From Atopobium sp. UBA1382 (GTDB lineage Bacteria > Actinomycetota > Coriobacteriia > Coriobacteriales > Atopobiaceae): DNA of 64,000 bases. Below are positions 34,893 to 44,256 of this stretch, piece by piece. The translations under genes and the position numbers were made by a program. Position 1 is the first letter of the stretch; every line of letters begins with the position of its first letter. A model generated the notes under the pieces. The model searched no databases. It saw nothing but the letters and a program-made list of their open reading frames with translations, and had not been told where the DNA came from. Where the stretch lies: contig DBQY01000008.1 of NCBI GenBank assembly GCA_002305805.1, positions 15,585 to 79,584 on the forward strand, read 5' to 3'.

Positions 34893-35047
34893 CCGCGGGG
34901 TGTCCTCGACGCTGCCGGCGGGAATGACCGCTGCGGTGTCCTCTGACGATAAGAGGCACTCCAGCAGATGACGGCATCGAGATGACGAGGCCTCGTGGTG
35001 CTCAGGTAGTCGAGGACGATGTTGGTGTCGAGAACGACCCTAGTCAA
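34893..35047 (-). pseudogene. Decayed PIN-domain (VapC-like) toxin
   Basis: From TTG 35047 the frame reads TRVVLDTNIVLDYLSTTRPR, the typical start of a PIN RNase with the first catalytic Asp. It then loses frame. In another frame the family pattern resumes (LLECLLSSEDTAAVIPAGSV) before disappearing at about 34890. No catalytic Asp/Glu beyond the first survives. It overlaps the end of the ArsR-NTPase gene and has no antitoxin. Confidence 0.7.
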
Positions 35048-35999
35048 AGCGGCTTACCCGCTCCGCATTGAGAAGGTCCCGGTCGGAGACAGTGGGGTCC
35101 CACGCCGGCTCGGCTGCCGCGTCCGCCTCGATGGCCTGCGTGAGCCGTCGGAAGCGCTCGCGACGGCCCGCGACGAGCTCTGCCACCTCGTGGGGCGAGC
35201 GCCCGGTGGTGTCCACGAGCTCGGAGCCGAGCTCCCGGTAGAGGGGCAGGTAGGCGAGGGCGCGCTCCACGGCGCCCGCGTCGCGCAGCCCGGCGTTCAC
35301 GTCCTGCTCGATGCGTCCGCGCAGCTCCTCCTCGCTCGTCACGAGCGACGCCCAGCGCACCCGCGCCCCGCACTCGGCTATCGGAAGTCGCGCGAGAATC
35401 TCCTCGACGATCGCTCGCTCGTGCATCACCCAGCCAAAGACAACGTTCTCGTAGGCGTTGCAGCGCAGGAAGTTGCCGAGCAGGTGGCAGACGTTGTCGA
35501 GCACCAGCGCCTTTGTCTCGGGCGTCACTTGGAAGGGGTCCGCCTGCCAGCACCAGTCCCCGTCGAGAAGGACCGAGTGCGGCAGCATGCGGCTGAGCTC
35601 GCGGCAGACGGTCGACTTGCCGACGCCCATCGGGCCGCCGACGAGGTAGAGGGTCTTGCGCGTGGCGGCGGGCTCGGTCTCGTCCGGCCCTGCCGTCCCT
35701 GCGCCGCAGAGCCCGCCGAGCGCGGATGCGAGCTGCGCCACGCGCTTGCGGCGGAGCCGGTAGTGCGTCCAGCGCCCTCGGCGCTCCGCGCTGACGAGGC
35801 CGGCGGAGACGAGCAGCGCCATGTGGTGGGAGAGCGTGGGCTGGCTGATGTCGAGGCGCTCGAGCAGCCTGCAGGCGCAGAGCTCGTCGGCCTGGGAGAG
35901 CATGCGCAGGACGGCGAGGCGCCTCTCGTCCGCGAGCGCCTTGAGCACGTCTGCAGAGAGCCCGTCGCATGCGCCTTCTTCCCCCAACGTGACGCCCAT
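35040..35999 (-). CDS. ArsR-type regulator fused to a P-loop NTPase
   Basis: 319 residues from ATG 35999 (AAGGGGG upstream). Residues ~12-95 form an ArsR winged helix with the metal-site motif ELCACRLL (39-46) and HTH ISQPTLSHHM. Residues ~115-319 form an AAA_33-like kinase/NTPase with Walker A GGPMGVGKST (121-130). Fusion of a metal- or thiol-sensing repressor to a nucleotide-binding domain suggests two signals. It is divergent from a DUF5714-like gene with a large dyad between. Confidence 0.85.
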   Translation of the reverse strand: MGVTLGEEGACDGLSADVLKALADERRLAVLRMLSQADELCACRLLERLDISQPTLSHHMALLVSAGLVSAERRGRWTHYRLRRKRVAQLASALGGLCGAGTAGPDETEPAATRKTLYLVGGPMGVGKSTVCRELSRMLPHSVLLDGDWCWQADPFQVTPETKALVLDNVCHLLGNFLRCNAYENVVFGWVMHERAIVEEILARLPIAECGARVRWASLVTSEEELRGRIEQDVNAGLRDAGAVERALAYLPLYRELGSELVDTTGRSPHEVAELVAGRRERFRRLTQAIEADAAAEPAWDPTVSDRDLLNAERVSRFD

Positions 36000-36031
36000 G
36001 GTGGCCCCCTTCGCGCTCGCATGCCCAACAG

Positions 36032-36086
36032 ATTGATAAACGTCGATGATTAGTATACACTCTGTCATATATCGATGGTTATCAAT
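36032..36086. promoter_or_regulatory. Operator-like dyad between ArsR-NTPase and DUF5714-like gene
   Basis: Two 16-bp arms (ATTGATAAACGTCGAT and ATCGATGGTTATCAAT, 14 of 16 paired) are separated by 23 bp. They cover the shared promoter region, which contains TATAC boxes. ArsR-type proteins bind AT-rich dyads like this. Confidence 0.65.
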
Positions 36087-36100
36087 ATGATGGAGACGCA

Positions 36101-36667
36101 ATGAACGACCAGCAGGACGCATACGCCTGGGCGACAAGAATCTGCGAGAAGAGCGACGCGCTGAGCCCCGTTGACCTTCTCGAGGAGCTCATGGCGGCGC
36201 CGGAGTGCGACGCCTTCGGGCCCGTGCACCACTATCTGGTGGGGGCGGCGCTCGTCACCTGCGTCCGCAACGCGCGCGGGGAGGGGGACCTGCCCGCGCA
36301 GCTCGCAGAGCTCCGGGCGCGCTCGGGGGCGGTGCCCGGCGCGGCGTGCGCGCGCTGGGGCGTGTGCGGCGCCGCGGCGTCGTGCGGCATGGCGCTCGCG
36401 ATCCTGCTGGAGAACGCCCCGCTTAAGCCCGAGGGCTGGAGCGAGTGCCAGCTCATGGTCTCCGACCTGCTACGGGCGATCGCCGAGGCGGGCGCCCCGC
36501 GCTGCTGCAAGCGCGACGCCCGCCTCGCCGTGCGCGGTGCGGTCCCGTGGTTCGAGCGCCTGCTCGGCGTGAAGCTCGCACACGCTGCCTGCGCCCCGCG
36601 CTGCGCGGTCTCCGGCCGCAACGGCGCGTGCCTCGCGGGCGCGTGTCCCTACTTCGCCGGCGCGTAG
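36101..36667 (+). CDS. Cysteine-rich DUF5714-like protein
   Basis: 188 residues with 12 or more cysteines in groups (WGVCGAAASCGMA, PRCCKRDARL, CAPRCAVSGRNGACLAGACP), suggesting metal or Fe-S binding. I place it in the DUF5714 group from this pattern and its ArsR partner; that is a family-level guess. GGAG precedes ATG 36101. Divergent from, and probably repressed by, the ArsR-NTPase. Confidence 0.68.
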   Translation: MNDQQDAYAWATRICEKSDALSPVDLLEELMAAPECDAFGPVHHYLVGAALVTCVRNARGEGDLPAQLAELRARSGAVPGAACARWGVCGAAASCGMALAILLENAPLKPEGWSECQLMVSDLLRAIAEAGAPRCCKRDARLAVRGAVPWFERLLGVKLAHAACAPRCAVSGRNGACLAGACPYFAGA

Positions 36668-36698
36668 CCGACCCGACGTCCTTCTCGCCCCGTCCGTC

Positions 36699-37148
36699 CT
36701 ACGCGTCGCGCCAGCGCTCGAGGGTGGGCAGCACCGCGCCCAGAAGCGACGCGCTCTCGTCCACGGTCCAACCCATCGCCTCGGCCATGCGCGGCGCGCA
36801 ATCCTCGATCATCTCGTCCATCGTGGTCTCGTAGGTGTAGGCGCCGCCGTCGTAGCACCAGCGGCAGAAGTCGGGGTTCTCGGCGCCGTCCGCGTCGTGC
36901 CCGAGCTGGTCGGGGCCGGTGAACATCATGCCGCAGCTCTGGCAGTAGTGCTCGGGCATCTCCAGCAGCTCGGTCACGGGGACGCCCAGCTCGCGCGCGA
37001 TGAGCTTGGTCATGTCGATTCCCGGCGAGGTCTCTCCGCGCTCCCAGCGGCTCACCGCCTGCCGGGTGATGTAGAGCCTGCGCGCCAGCTCCTCCTGCGT
37101 GAGCCTGCGCTCGCGGCGCAGGCGGGGCAGCACGTCCTTGATGGCCAT
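36699..37148 (-). CDS. XRE regulator with putative zinc ribbon
   Basis: 149 residues. HTH_3 at ~5-60 (ERRLTQEELARRLYITRQAV, SRWERG). Residues ~68-100 hold YCQSCGMMFTG and FCRWCYDGGAYTY, the putative zinc-ribbon domain found at the end of such regulators. A helical tail follows. Divergent from the TIGR04076-like gene. Confidence 0.88.
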   Translation of the reverse strand: MAIKDVLPRLRRERRLTQEELARRLYITRQAVSRWERGETSPGIDMTKLIARELGVPVTELLEMPEHYCQSCGMMFTGPDQLGHDADGAENPDFCRWCYDGGAYTYETTMDEMIEDCAPRMAEAMGWTVDESASLLGAVLPTLERWRDA

Positions 37149-37294
37149 GTGGGCCTCCCTTCGGATTGGTCCGTGCCACCAGTATCGCCGCGCGGAGGCC
37201 CCGGTCCAAGCAACGCTCTGTTGCGCGGGCGAGGCGGCTCGCCCGCCGGCACGGCGGGTATACCTCTCACATCAGACAACGGTCAGGAGGCCCC

Positions 37295-37669
37295 ATGAGG
37301 CATCAGTGCAAGGTGACGGTCCTGGACAAGAAGTGCTTCCCCGACCTGCAGGAGCGCTACCTGGCCGACCCGGCGAGCGGGCCGTGCCCGTGCTTCGAGG
37401 TGGGGCAGGAGTTCCTGTTCTCGCGCGAGGACGGACGCGACGACTTCTGGCACTTCGGGCGCGACCTCGACCCGGCCTTCCCGTGCGCCGAGGCGTGGGA
37501 CTGCGTGAGCCGCTACATCTACACGGCGCTGCAGGGCGGCTCCATCATGCACGGCTGGACCAACGACGAGCGCGTGATGATCGCATGCTGCAACGACGGC
37601 ACGCGCCCGGTGGTCTTCAGGATCGAGCGCATCGACCTCCCCGAGAACGAGGCGGAGGCCGCGGCGTAG
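37295..37669 (+). CDS. TIGR04076 family protein
   Basis: 124 residues. Landmarks are the N-terminal CKVTVLDKKCFPDLQERY, CPCFEVGQEF, and the AWDCVSRYIYTALQGGSI block with MIACCNDGTRPVVF. The family is found in anaerobes, has conserved cysteines and no known role. CAGGAGG precedes the ATG. Confidence 0.82.
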   Translation: MRHQCKVTVLDKKCFPDLQERYLADPASGPCPCFEVGQEFLFSREDGRDDFWHFGRDLDPAFPCAEAWDCVSRYIYTALQGGSIMHGWTNDERVMIACCNDGTRPVVFRIERIDLPENEAEAAA

Positions 37670-37692
37670 GGTGTCAAGCTTGCTCATGCTGA

Positions 37693-37932
37693 TTACATCC
37701 CCTCGTCTATCTCGGAAAGATCAAAGACCCCCTCGATGGCGAGCCCGAAGTACCGGGCGATCTTGTGGGCGAACGGCAGCGATGCCGTGTGCCTGCCCAC
37801 CTCGATGGAGGTGATGGTCTGGCGCGTGGTTCCCGCGGCGTCGGCGAGAAGAGCCTGGGCGAGAAGTGCGGCGCGGGAGCGAAGTGCGCCGCATGCAAGA
37901 AGAGCCTGCGGCCCGGGTCGCTGCGCTACCAT
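37693..37932 (-). pseudogene. N-terminally damaged small XRE regulator
   Basis: The C-terminal ~48 residues (AGTTRQTITSIEVGRHTAS, PFAHKIARYFGLAIEGVFD) are those of the ~70-residue XRE family. The N-terminal helix is missing, replaced by an unrelated Ala/Leu-rich stretch of GC-rich sequence. It was probably truncated together with the neighbouring regulator on the other strand. Confidence 0.6.
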
Positions 37933-37964
37933 GGGGAGATGACGTGCGGGGCGAGGGAGGTTTC

Positions 37965-38468
37965 GTGGAGTGCCGAATCGTGGACAAGCCTGCGTTCAGG
38001 TTCGCCGGCGTGACGGCGCGGGTGCCCATGCAGTTCGAGGGCGAGAACCCATCGATCGCGCGGCTCGCCGGGAGCATCACCGAGGCGCAGCGCGTCGAGA
38101 TGCGCCGCCTCATGGACCTCGACCCGCGTGAGGTGGTGAACGTCTCGTGGGACTCGGACACCAACTTCCAGCGCGAGGAGGGCGAGCTCACGCACCTCAT
38201 CGGCGTGCCCACCACGCGTCCGGCAGATGAGGTGGGCGCGGGTCTCGCGACGCTTGAGGCGCCGGCCGGAATGTGGGCGGTCTTCCCGAGCGATGGGCCC
38301 TTCCCCGAGGCCATGCAGCAGACAACGGCAGACGTCTACGGCACGTGGCTCGCGACGGCACCCTACGAGCTTGGCGCCTTCCACATGTTCTCCTTCAGCC
38401 GCGTGCGCGACGACGGCACGGCATACAGCGAGGTCTGGGTACCGGTCAGGCCCCGATCCGGTCGGTAG
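37965..38468 (+). CDS. GyrI-like effector-binding domain protein
   Basis: 167 residues from GTG 37965, with GGGAGG 4 nt upstream. The whole product is a GyrI/AraC C-terminal small-molecule-binding domain (IVDKPAFRFAGVTARVP, GMWAVFPSDGPFPEAMQQT, YGTWLATAPYEL). It normally follows an AraC HTH. Here that HTH is absent and the flanking DNA is rearranged, so it may be a stand-alone binding protein or a fragment. Confidence 0.78.
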   Translation: MECRIVDKPAFRFAGVTARVPMQFEGENPSIARLAGSITEAQRVEMRRLMDLDPREVVNVSWDSDTNFQREEGELTHLIGVPTTRPADEVGAGLATLEAPAGMWAVFPSDGPFPEAMQQTTADVYGTWLATAPYELGAFHMFSFSRVRDDGTAYSEVWVPVRPRSGR

Positions 38469-38524
38469 GCGAGGGGCGTAGGGCCCGCGGGCTATACTAA
38501 GACCATCCGAGTCAGGGGGTGTCT

Positions 38525-39052
38525 ATGGTCTCCTATCAGATGGACCTGAACGACGAGCGGCGTGCCGTGGCGATCGAAGTTGCGCTGGAGAGCCCCGGCA
38601 ACGTGCGCCGGCGTCGCATCGGCGGGCCCGTCCTCGTCGTTCTGGGCGCGCTGCTCGTCGCGCTCGGAGCGCTGTTTCTCGGCTCGGGGTCGGACGTCCT
38701 CGGCGTCGCCTACCTCGTCCTCGGGGCCGCGGCGATCGTGCTCGGCGCGCGGGCACGGGCGTTTCAGCGCTTCGTGCTCAGGCGCGCGGAGACGCTCGTC
38801 GACAACGCCTTCCGCTCGGGGGAGGTTCGCTACTCCTTCGACGAGGATGGCGTGACCGTCGACTCGCAGGTCGGTCACGGCGTGAGCTACTGGCCCTCCT
38901 TCACGGAGTGGGGGACCATGGGGGACTACCTCTACCTCAGGCGTGGGGACAACAAGCTGGTGCTCGTGGACGGCGGCGAGCTCGCCCCGGGGGAGCTCGA
39001 GGAGGTCAGGGCGCTCGTCGAGCGCCACGTCGGGAGCCGCCGGGACGCCTGA
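38525..39052 (+). CDS. YcxB-like membrane protein
   Basis: 175 residues. Two hydrophobic helices (~37-80) are followed by a YcxB-type PH-like domain (VRYSFDEDGVTVDSQVGHG, TMGDYLYLRRGDNKLVLVDG). AGGGGG lies 6 nt before ATG 38525; a TATACT box is at 38493-38498. Function unknown. Confidence 0.77.
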   Translation: MVSYQMDLNDERRAVAIEVALESPGNVRRRRIGGPVLVVLGALLVALGALFLGSGSDVLGVAYLVLGAAAIVLGARARAFQRFVLRRAETLVDNAFRSGEVRYSFDEDGVTVDSQVGHGVSYWPSFTEWGTMGDYLYLRRGDNKLVLVDGGELAPGELEEVRALVERHVGSRRDA

Positions 39053-39246
39053 GGGCAACCCTTTGCGCGCTCGCCGGCAACGGTCCTTGCAGGGGGGTCG
39101 CGGGACTATAGTCCTTCCACCATATTCGGCCATGGGCGCGTAGCGCGACGTGACTGCCCGCGGGAGCCTTGCGGGCGGGCGCTTCCGTCGCCCACGCCGT
39201 CCGGGCTCCCTGTGACGGCGATGCGCCTCACGTCCCTCGGCGCCCG

Positions 39247-39400
39247 CTACCTCAGCACGGACGCCGCGATGTAGGCGGCGTAGAGCACCACGAAGATCAC
39301 GCCGTTCACGCGGCTCATCTCGTGGCGGCGCCCACGAGCAGGCCAAAGCCGACGACAATTGCGAGAAGGCTGAGAAGCACGACGATCCTTTCGGGTCGGG
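39247..39400 (-). pseudogene. Collapsed copy of the Ca2+/Na+ antiporter gene
   Basis: This matches both ends of the antiporter gene at 44438-45397 and lacks ~800 bp of its middle. The 5' end keeps VVLLSLLAIVVGFGLLVGAA-like sequence and the conserved upstream CATCCAGTATTCCTGA. The 3' end keeps RRHEMSRVNGVIFVVLYAAY. It lies upstream of, and divergent to, sugE copy 1, exactly as the intact gene does to sugE copy 2. The rest of the 39053-39630 gap contains a GGACTATAGTCC palindrome (39103) and the riboswitch. Confidence 0.82.
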
Positions 39401-39569
39401 GATACCACATCCAGTATTCCTGAGGGGAATCTCCCCAAGATGCGGTCGGCGTCCGACTCCCGAGCGAATCTGCAGATGCGCACCTACGCGCGCTCGCCCA
39501 GCAGGGGCCGCCATGCTGGCGCAACCTCCGTGCGCGCGGCGTGCTACACTGCCCTGTGGCCCACCGGGC

Positions 39570-39610
39570 CCCTGACGAGGGCAGCCGTACCAGGAACGCA
39601 AAGACGGCGC
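39570..39610 (+). ncRNA. Guanidine-III riboswitch, copy 1
   Basis: The sequence follows the compact guanidine-III (ykkC-III) pattern: CTGACGAGG, GCCGTACCAGG, then AAAGACGGCGC. P1 (CCTG/CAGG) and P2 (GCCGT/ACGGC) interlock as a pseudoknot. It ends 20 nt before sugE copy 1, so guanidinium would open the ribosome binding site (GAGGGAGG). A TACACT -10 lies at 39545-39550. Confidence 0.88.
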
Positions 39611-39630
39611 ATCTACCGAGGGAGGCTTTC

Positions 39631-39954
39631 ATGGACTGGGTCGTGCTCGTGTGTTCCGGGATGCTCGAGGCCGTGTGGGCGCTGGCGCTCGACCGCGCGG
39701 AGGGCTTCACGAGGCCCCTGCCCACGATCGTCTTCATCGCCGCGCTCGCAGCGAGCATGCTCGGCCTCAGCCACGCCGTGCGCACCATCCCCATCGGGAC
39801 CGCGTACGCCGTGTGGGTCGGGATCGGCGCGGCGGTGACGGTGGGCTACGGCATCGCCACCGGGGCGGAGCCCTTCTCGTGGGCAAAGGTCGCACTGCTT
39901 GCGGGGCTCGTCGGCTGTGTGGTGGGCCTCAAGCTCGTGGGGGAGTCCCACTAG
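39631..39954 (+). CDS. sugE: Guanidinium exporter (SMR family), copy 1
   Basis: 107 residues, four helices, small multidrug resistance fold. The essential Glu lies in SGMLEAVWALAL and the guanidinium-exporter (Gdx/SugE) pattern GTAYAVWVGIGAAVTV is clear. The riboswitch upstream confirms guanidinium as substrate. It differs from copy 2 at only one residue (Asp2 versus Asn2), marking a very recent duplication or gene conversion. Confidence 0.93.
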   Translation: MDWVVLVCSGMLEAVWALALDRAEGFTRPLPTIVFIAALAASMLGLSHAVRTIPIGTAYAVWVGIGAAVTVGYGIATGAEPFSWAKVALLAGLVGCVVGLKLVGESH

Positions 39955-40021
39955 CGTCCGAGCGTCCCCCTCGCGCTACAATCTCGGCGAGAAGAACGCT
40001 CGCGGCGGCAGGGAGGCGCAC

Positions 40022-40945
40022 ATGGCAATCGAGAGCGTGGCGATCGTCGGTCGCGGCGCGGTGGGGATGCTCTACGGCTCCATCGCCGAGAAGAACCTCG
40101 GGTCGGGGGCCGTCGAGTTCGTGATGGACGACGAGCGCTTTGCCCGGCACGCCGGCGAGACCCCGCTCGTGAACGGCGCGCCGCTCCGCGTGCCCACCGT
40201 GCCCGCGAGTGAGGCTGTGCCCGTCGACCTGGTGATCCTCACCACCAAGGCCACTGGGCTCGGTCAGGCGCTCGACACCATGGAGGGGCTCGTCGGGCCG
40301 GAAACCCGCATCGTCTCCCTGCTCAATGGCGTCACGAGCGAGGAGCGCGTGGCCGAGCGCTTTGGCTGGGGGCGCACCGTGCTCTCCGTCGCGCAGGGCA
40401 TGGACGCCGTCTTTGTCGGCGGTGAGATGACCTATGCCCACCCCGGTGAGATCCGCTTCGGCGCCGCCCCGGGGACGGGCACGGGCGTGGTGGAGGACGT
40501 CGCCGATCTCTACGAGCGTGCCGGCATCCCGCACGTGGTCGAGGCCGACATCCGCCGCCGCATGTGGGTGAAGCTCATGCTCAACGTCGGGATCAACCAG
40601 ACCTGCATGGCCTTCGGCGGCACGTACGGCACGGCGAGCGAGCCGGAAAGCGAGCAGAACCGCTGCTTCGTGGCCGCCATGCGCGAGGCCCTGACCGTCG
40701 CGCGCGCCGAGGGGGTGGACGTCACCGAGAAGGACCTCGCGCAGATGGCTGGCCTCGTGGCTTCCCTCGACCCGGCCGGCATGCCGTCCATGGCCCAGGA
40801 CCGGATCAACCGCAAGCCCACCGAGGTGGAGGAGTTCTCCGGCACCATCATCCGCCTGGCGGAGGCGCACGGCATCCTCGTGCCTACGAACCACTGGCTC
40901 TACCAGCGGATTCGCGAACTTGAGGCGGAGTTTGCCCGCGGGTAG
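40022..40945 (+). CDS. Ketopantoate reductase family protein
   Basis: 307 residues. The N-terminal Rossmann motif is VAIVGRGAVGMLYG, then VDLVILTTKATGL and SLLNGVTSEERVAERFG, as in 2-dehydropantoate 2-reductases (ApbA/PanE). The C-terminal domain has RRMWVKLMLNVGINQTCMAF and the substrate-binding Lys-Asn region. It would reduce ketopantoate to pantoate for CoA synthesis, though many paralogues act on other 2-oxoacids. No other pantothenate genes are near. Confidence 0.87.
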   Translation: MAIESVAIVGRGAVGMLYGSIAEKNLGSGAVEFVMDDERFARHAGETPLVNGAPLRVPTVPASEAVPVDLVILTTKATGLGQALDTMEGLVGPETRIVSLLNGVTSEERVAERFGWGRTVLSVAQGMDAVFVGGEMTYAHPGEIRFGAAPGTGTGVVEDVADLYERAGIPHVVEADIRRRMWVKLMLNVGINQTCMAFGGTYGTASEPESEQNRCFVAAMREALTVARAEGVDVTEKDLAQMAGLVASLDPAGMPSMAQDRINRKPTEVEEFSGTIIRLAEAHGILVPTNHWLYQRIRELEAEFARG

Positions 40946-41129
40946 GGCCGCCTGCGGCGCCGTCCTTCTCGCCCAGAGAAATTATGTAAATCCGCCCATC
41001 GTGCTGCGGCTTGCCGCAAAGTGTTAAAGGAACCGAAATAACGCTCAGCTACAGTACAGGTGCGGTCCTGCCCGGAAGGCGGGGCTCCCTGACGTTTTTG
41101 TGCGCGTTACCACTTAAGGAGGAGTTGCT

Positions 41130-41945
41130 ATGTCCGCTTCCGTCTCTCGTCGTACGTTCCTCGGCATCGCCGGCGGTGCCGTCTCCGTCCTCGGCCTCGC
41201 CGCCTGCGGCGGCAACAACGACGCCGAATCCGGCGACGACGCCAACGCCGCGTCCGACGACACCTCGGACAAGACCTACATCGTCGCCACCGACACCACC
41301 TTCGCTCCGTTCGAGTTCACCAACGACGCCAACGAGTTCGTGGGCATCGACGTCGACATCCTCGCCGCCATCGCCGCCGACCAGGGCTTCACCTACGAGC
41401 TCAACTCCCTCGGCTTTGACGCCGCCGTGGCCGCGCTCGAGTCCAACCAGGCCGACGCCGTGATCGCCGGTATGTCCATCACCGAGGAGCGCCTGGAGAA
41501 GTACGACTTCTCCGACCCCTACTACGACTCCTACGTCTGCGCGGCTGCCGCCGAGGGCGGCGAGGTCTCGAGCCTCGAGAACCTGAACGGCATGACGGTG
41601 GCCTGCAAGACCGGCACCCAGAGCGCCAGCTGGGCCGAGTCCATCGCAGAGGAGTACGGCTTCACGATCACCTACTTCGACACGTCCGACATGATGTACC
41701 AGGACGTCCTCACCGGGAACACAGCCGCGTGCTTCGAGGACTACCCCGTCATGGCCTACGGCGTGGCGCAGGGCAACGGCCTCACGATCATCGGCACCGA
41801 TGAGGAGGAGTATGCAACCCCGTACGGCTTCGCCGTCATGAAGGGCGAGAACCCCGAGCTCATCGAGATGTTCAACGCGGGCCTCGCCAACATTCGGGAG
41901 AGCGGCGAGTACGACGAGATCGTCGCCAAGTACCTCGAGGCGTAG
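41130..41945 (+). CDS. Polar amino acid ABC transporter, substrate-binding Tat lipoprotein
   Basis: 271 residues. The signal combines SRRTFLG with lipobox LAAC (Cys26), so it is likely Tat-exported and lipid-anchored. The SBP_bac_3 domain starts at ~50 with YIVATDTTFAPFEFTNDAN and has DFSDPYYDSYVCAAA and a GTQSASWAE ligand motif. AAGGAGG precedes the start. First gene of a three-gene transporter operon; the exact amino acid is unknown. Confidence 0.92.
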   Translation: MSASVSRRTFLGIAGGAVSVLGLAACGGNNDAESGDDANAASDDTSDKTYIVATDTTFAPFEFTNDANEFVGIDVDILAAIAADQGFTYELNSLGFDAAVAALESNQADAVIAGMSITEERLEKYDFSDPYYDSYVCAAAAEGGEVSSLENLNGMTVACKTGTQSASWAESIAEEYGFTITYFDTSDMMYQDVLTGNTAACFEDYPVMAYGVAQGNGLTIIGTDEEEYATPYGFAVMKGENPELIEMFNAGLANIRESGEYDEIVAKYLEA

Positions 41946-41972
41946 AGCTCTGTTGCAAGAGCTAGGAAGACT

Positions 41973-42004
41973 GGGGCTGCGCGGCACGGATGCCGCGCAG
42001 CCCC
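41973..42004 (+). other. Perfect intra-operon hairpin after the binding protein
   Basis: A 14-bp perfect stem (GGGGCTGCGCGGCA) with a CGGA tetraloop, no T tract. It sits between the binding-protein and permease genes. Such hairpins commonly protect or attenuate transcripts so that the binding protein is made in excess. Confidence 0.8.
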
Positions 42005-42025
42005 CTGATGGTAGTAAGGGACCCC

Positions 42026-42699
42026 ATGGACGCATCTCTGATTGACACTCTCGTGGCGGCGTGGCCGCTGCTGTGGCAGGGCCTGCAGATGACGGTCTAC
42101 GTGACCGTGGTCTCGCTCGTCGTGGCCATGCCGCTCGGCATCGTCACCTGCCTCATGAACCTCTCCAAGTTCCGCGTGCTGCGCGGCATCGCCAAGTTCT
42201 ACATCTGGATCATCCGCGGCACGCCGATGCTCGTCCAGGGCTTCTACCTCTACTTCGCCGTGCCGCAGCTCATGCAGGCCACCATCGCTCCGGACTTTCG
42301 CCTGGACATCATCACTGCGAGCATCCTCACGCTGATCCTCAACGCCGGCGCCTACTCCGCGGAGATCTTCCGCGGCGCCATCCAGTCCGTGCCCAAGGGC
42401 CAGACCGAGGCGTCTCGCTCCTTGGGCGTGAGCCACGGCAAGACCATGCTCAAGATCGTCCTTCCCCAGGCCGTCCGCATCTGCCTGCCGAGCCTCGTGA
42501 ACCAGTGCATCATCACGCTCAAGGACTCCACCATCATGTACGCGCTCGGCCTGCCTGAGATCATGAACCAGGCAAAGGTCTACGTCGGCCGCACGATGGA
42601 CTCGTTCGCCACCTACACCTGGGTGGCCATCATCTTCCTCGTGATCACCAGCGTGCTCATGATCGTCTCGTCCCAGCTCGAGAAAAGGATGCGCAAGTA

Positions 42700-42700
<1 letters not shown>
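42026..42700 (+). CDS. Polar amino acid ABC transporter permease
   Basis: 224 residues, five or so helices, HisM/GlnP type. The EAA-loop is [20 protein letters not shown] with [13 protein letters not shown] after it; [16 protein letters not shown] is the other family mark. ATG 42026 follows AAGGGA. Overlaps the ATPase gene by one base (TAATG). Confidence 0.93.
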
Positions 42701-43452
<752 letters not shown>

Positions 43453-43470
43453 GCGTCGGGGCAGGGTGCC

Positions 43471-44106
43471 GTGCTGGGCATCGTCGGCTATGGCGGCTTC
43501 GTTGCGTCCGCGGCGGCGCTGTGCCTCACGCCGGGCATCGACACCGTCTACATCCTCACGCGCACCGTCTCCGGCGGCCGCCGCGAGGGCCTGGCCAGCG
43601 CACTCGGCATCAACGCCAGCCTGGTGGTGCACACGATTCTCGTTGCGGCGGGGCTGTCGCTCGTGCTCGCCGCCTCGCCGGTCGCCTTCGGTGCGATCAA
43701 GGTGGCGGGCGCGGCGTATCTTGCGGTGATGGGCGTGCGGAGCATCCTCTCCGGCGGCTCGTCCTTCTCGGTGGGCGAGAAGGACGAGGGAGCATCGGCC
43801 GGCTCGAACCTGCGCGTGTTTGCCCAGGGCGTGCTGACCAACGTGCTCAACCCCAAGATCATCCTGTTTTTCCTGGCGCTGCTGCCGCAGTTCGTGGCCA
43901 CGCCCAACCCCTTCGGCCCCGTGCCGTTCCTGGCGCTCGGCCTCACCTACGTGGCGCTGTCCACGCTCTGGACCGTGGTGATCGTGGTCATTGCGTCGCC
44001 CTTCTCGCGCCTGCTCACGCGCAGCCCGCGCGCGGGGCGCGTGACCTCCGTGGTCTCCGGCCTCGTCTACATCGCCCTCGGCGCCACGATCGTCCTCACG
44101 GCGTAA
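43471..44106 (+). CDS. LysE-family amino acid exporter
   Basis: 211 residues, six helices. The N-terminal CLTPGIDTVYILTRTVSGGRR and central VFAQGVLTNVLNPKIILFF are hallmark LysE/RhtB blocks. GTG start 18 bp after the ABC ATPase stop, so it may share the transcript; uptake and export genes together suggest amino acid homeostasis. The substrate is unknown. Confidence 0.9.
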   Translation: MLGIVGYGGFVASAAALCLTPGIDTVYILTRTVSGGRREGLASALGINASLVVHTILVAAGLSLVLAASPVAFGAIKVAGAAYLAVMGVRSILSGGSSFSVGEKDEGASAGSNLRVFAQGVLTNVLNPKIILFFLALLPQFVATPNPFGPVPFLALGLTYVALSTLWTVVIVVIASPFSRLLTRSPRAGRVTSVVSGLVYIALGATIVLTA

Positions 44107-44256
44107 GCTCCCTTTTCGCCCGCCCGTTGCACTCGCTGGGCCGGGCGCGCCCTTCTGGATTTTGCGGCCAGGCGCGTGTCAAAGGGTTTTGACTCGCCCC
44201 GGGTACCCGTTGCGGGTACGATTTCCGCAGGGAAAGCGCAGGGAAAGGGGTGTGCC

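Noticed and set aside
37840..37960. Cys-rich plus-strand frame (GAKCAACKKSL) as a zinc-ribbon gene
   Set aside because: No start site or continuation; it lies in rearranged DNA between two truncated regulators and is likely chance.
39103..39114. GGACTATAGTCC palindrome
   Set aside because: Only 12 bp, single, and not placed at a promoter I can recognise; such palindromes occur by chance.
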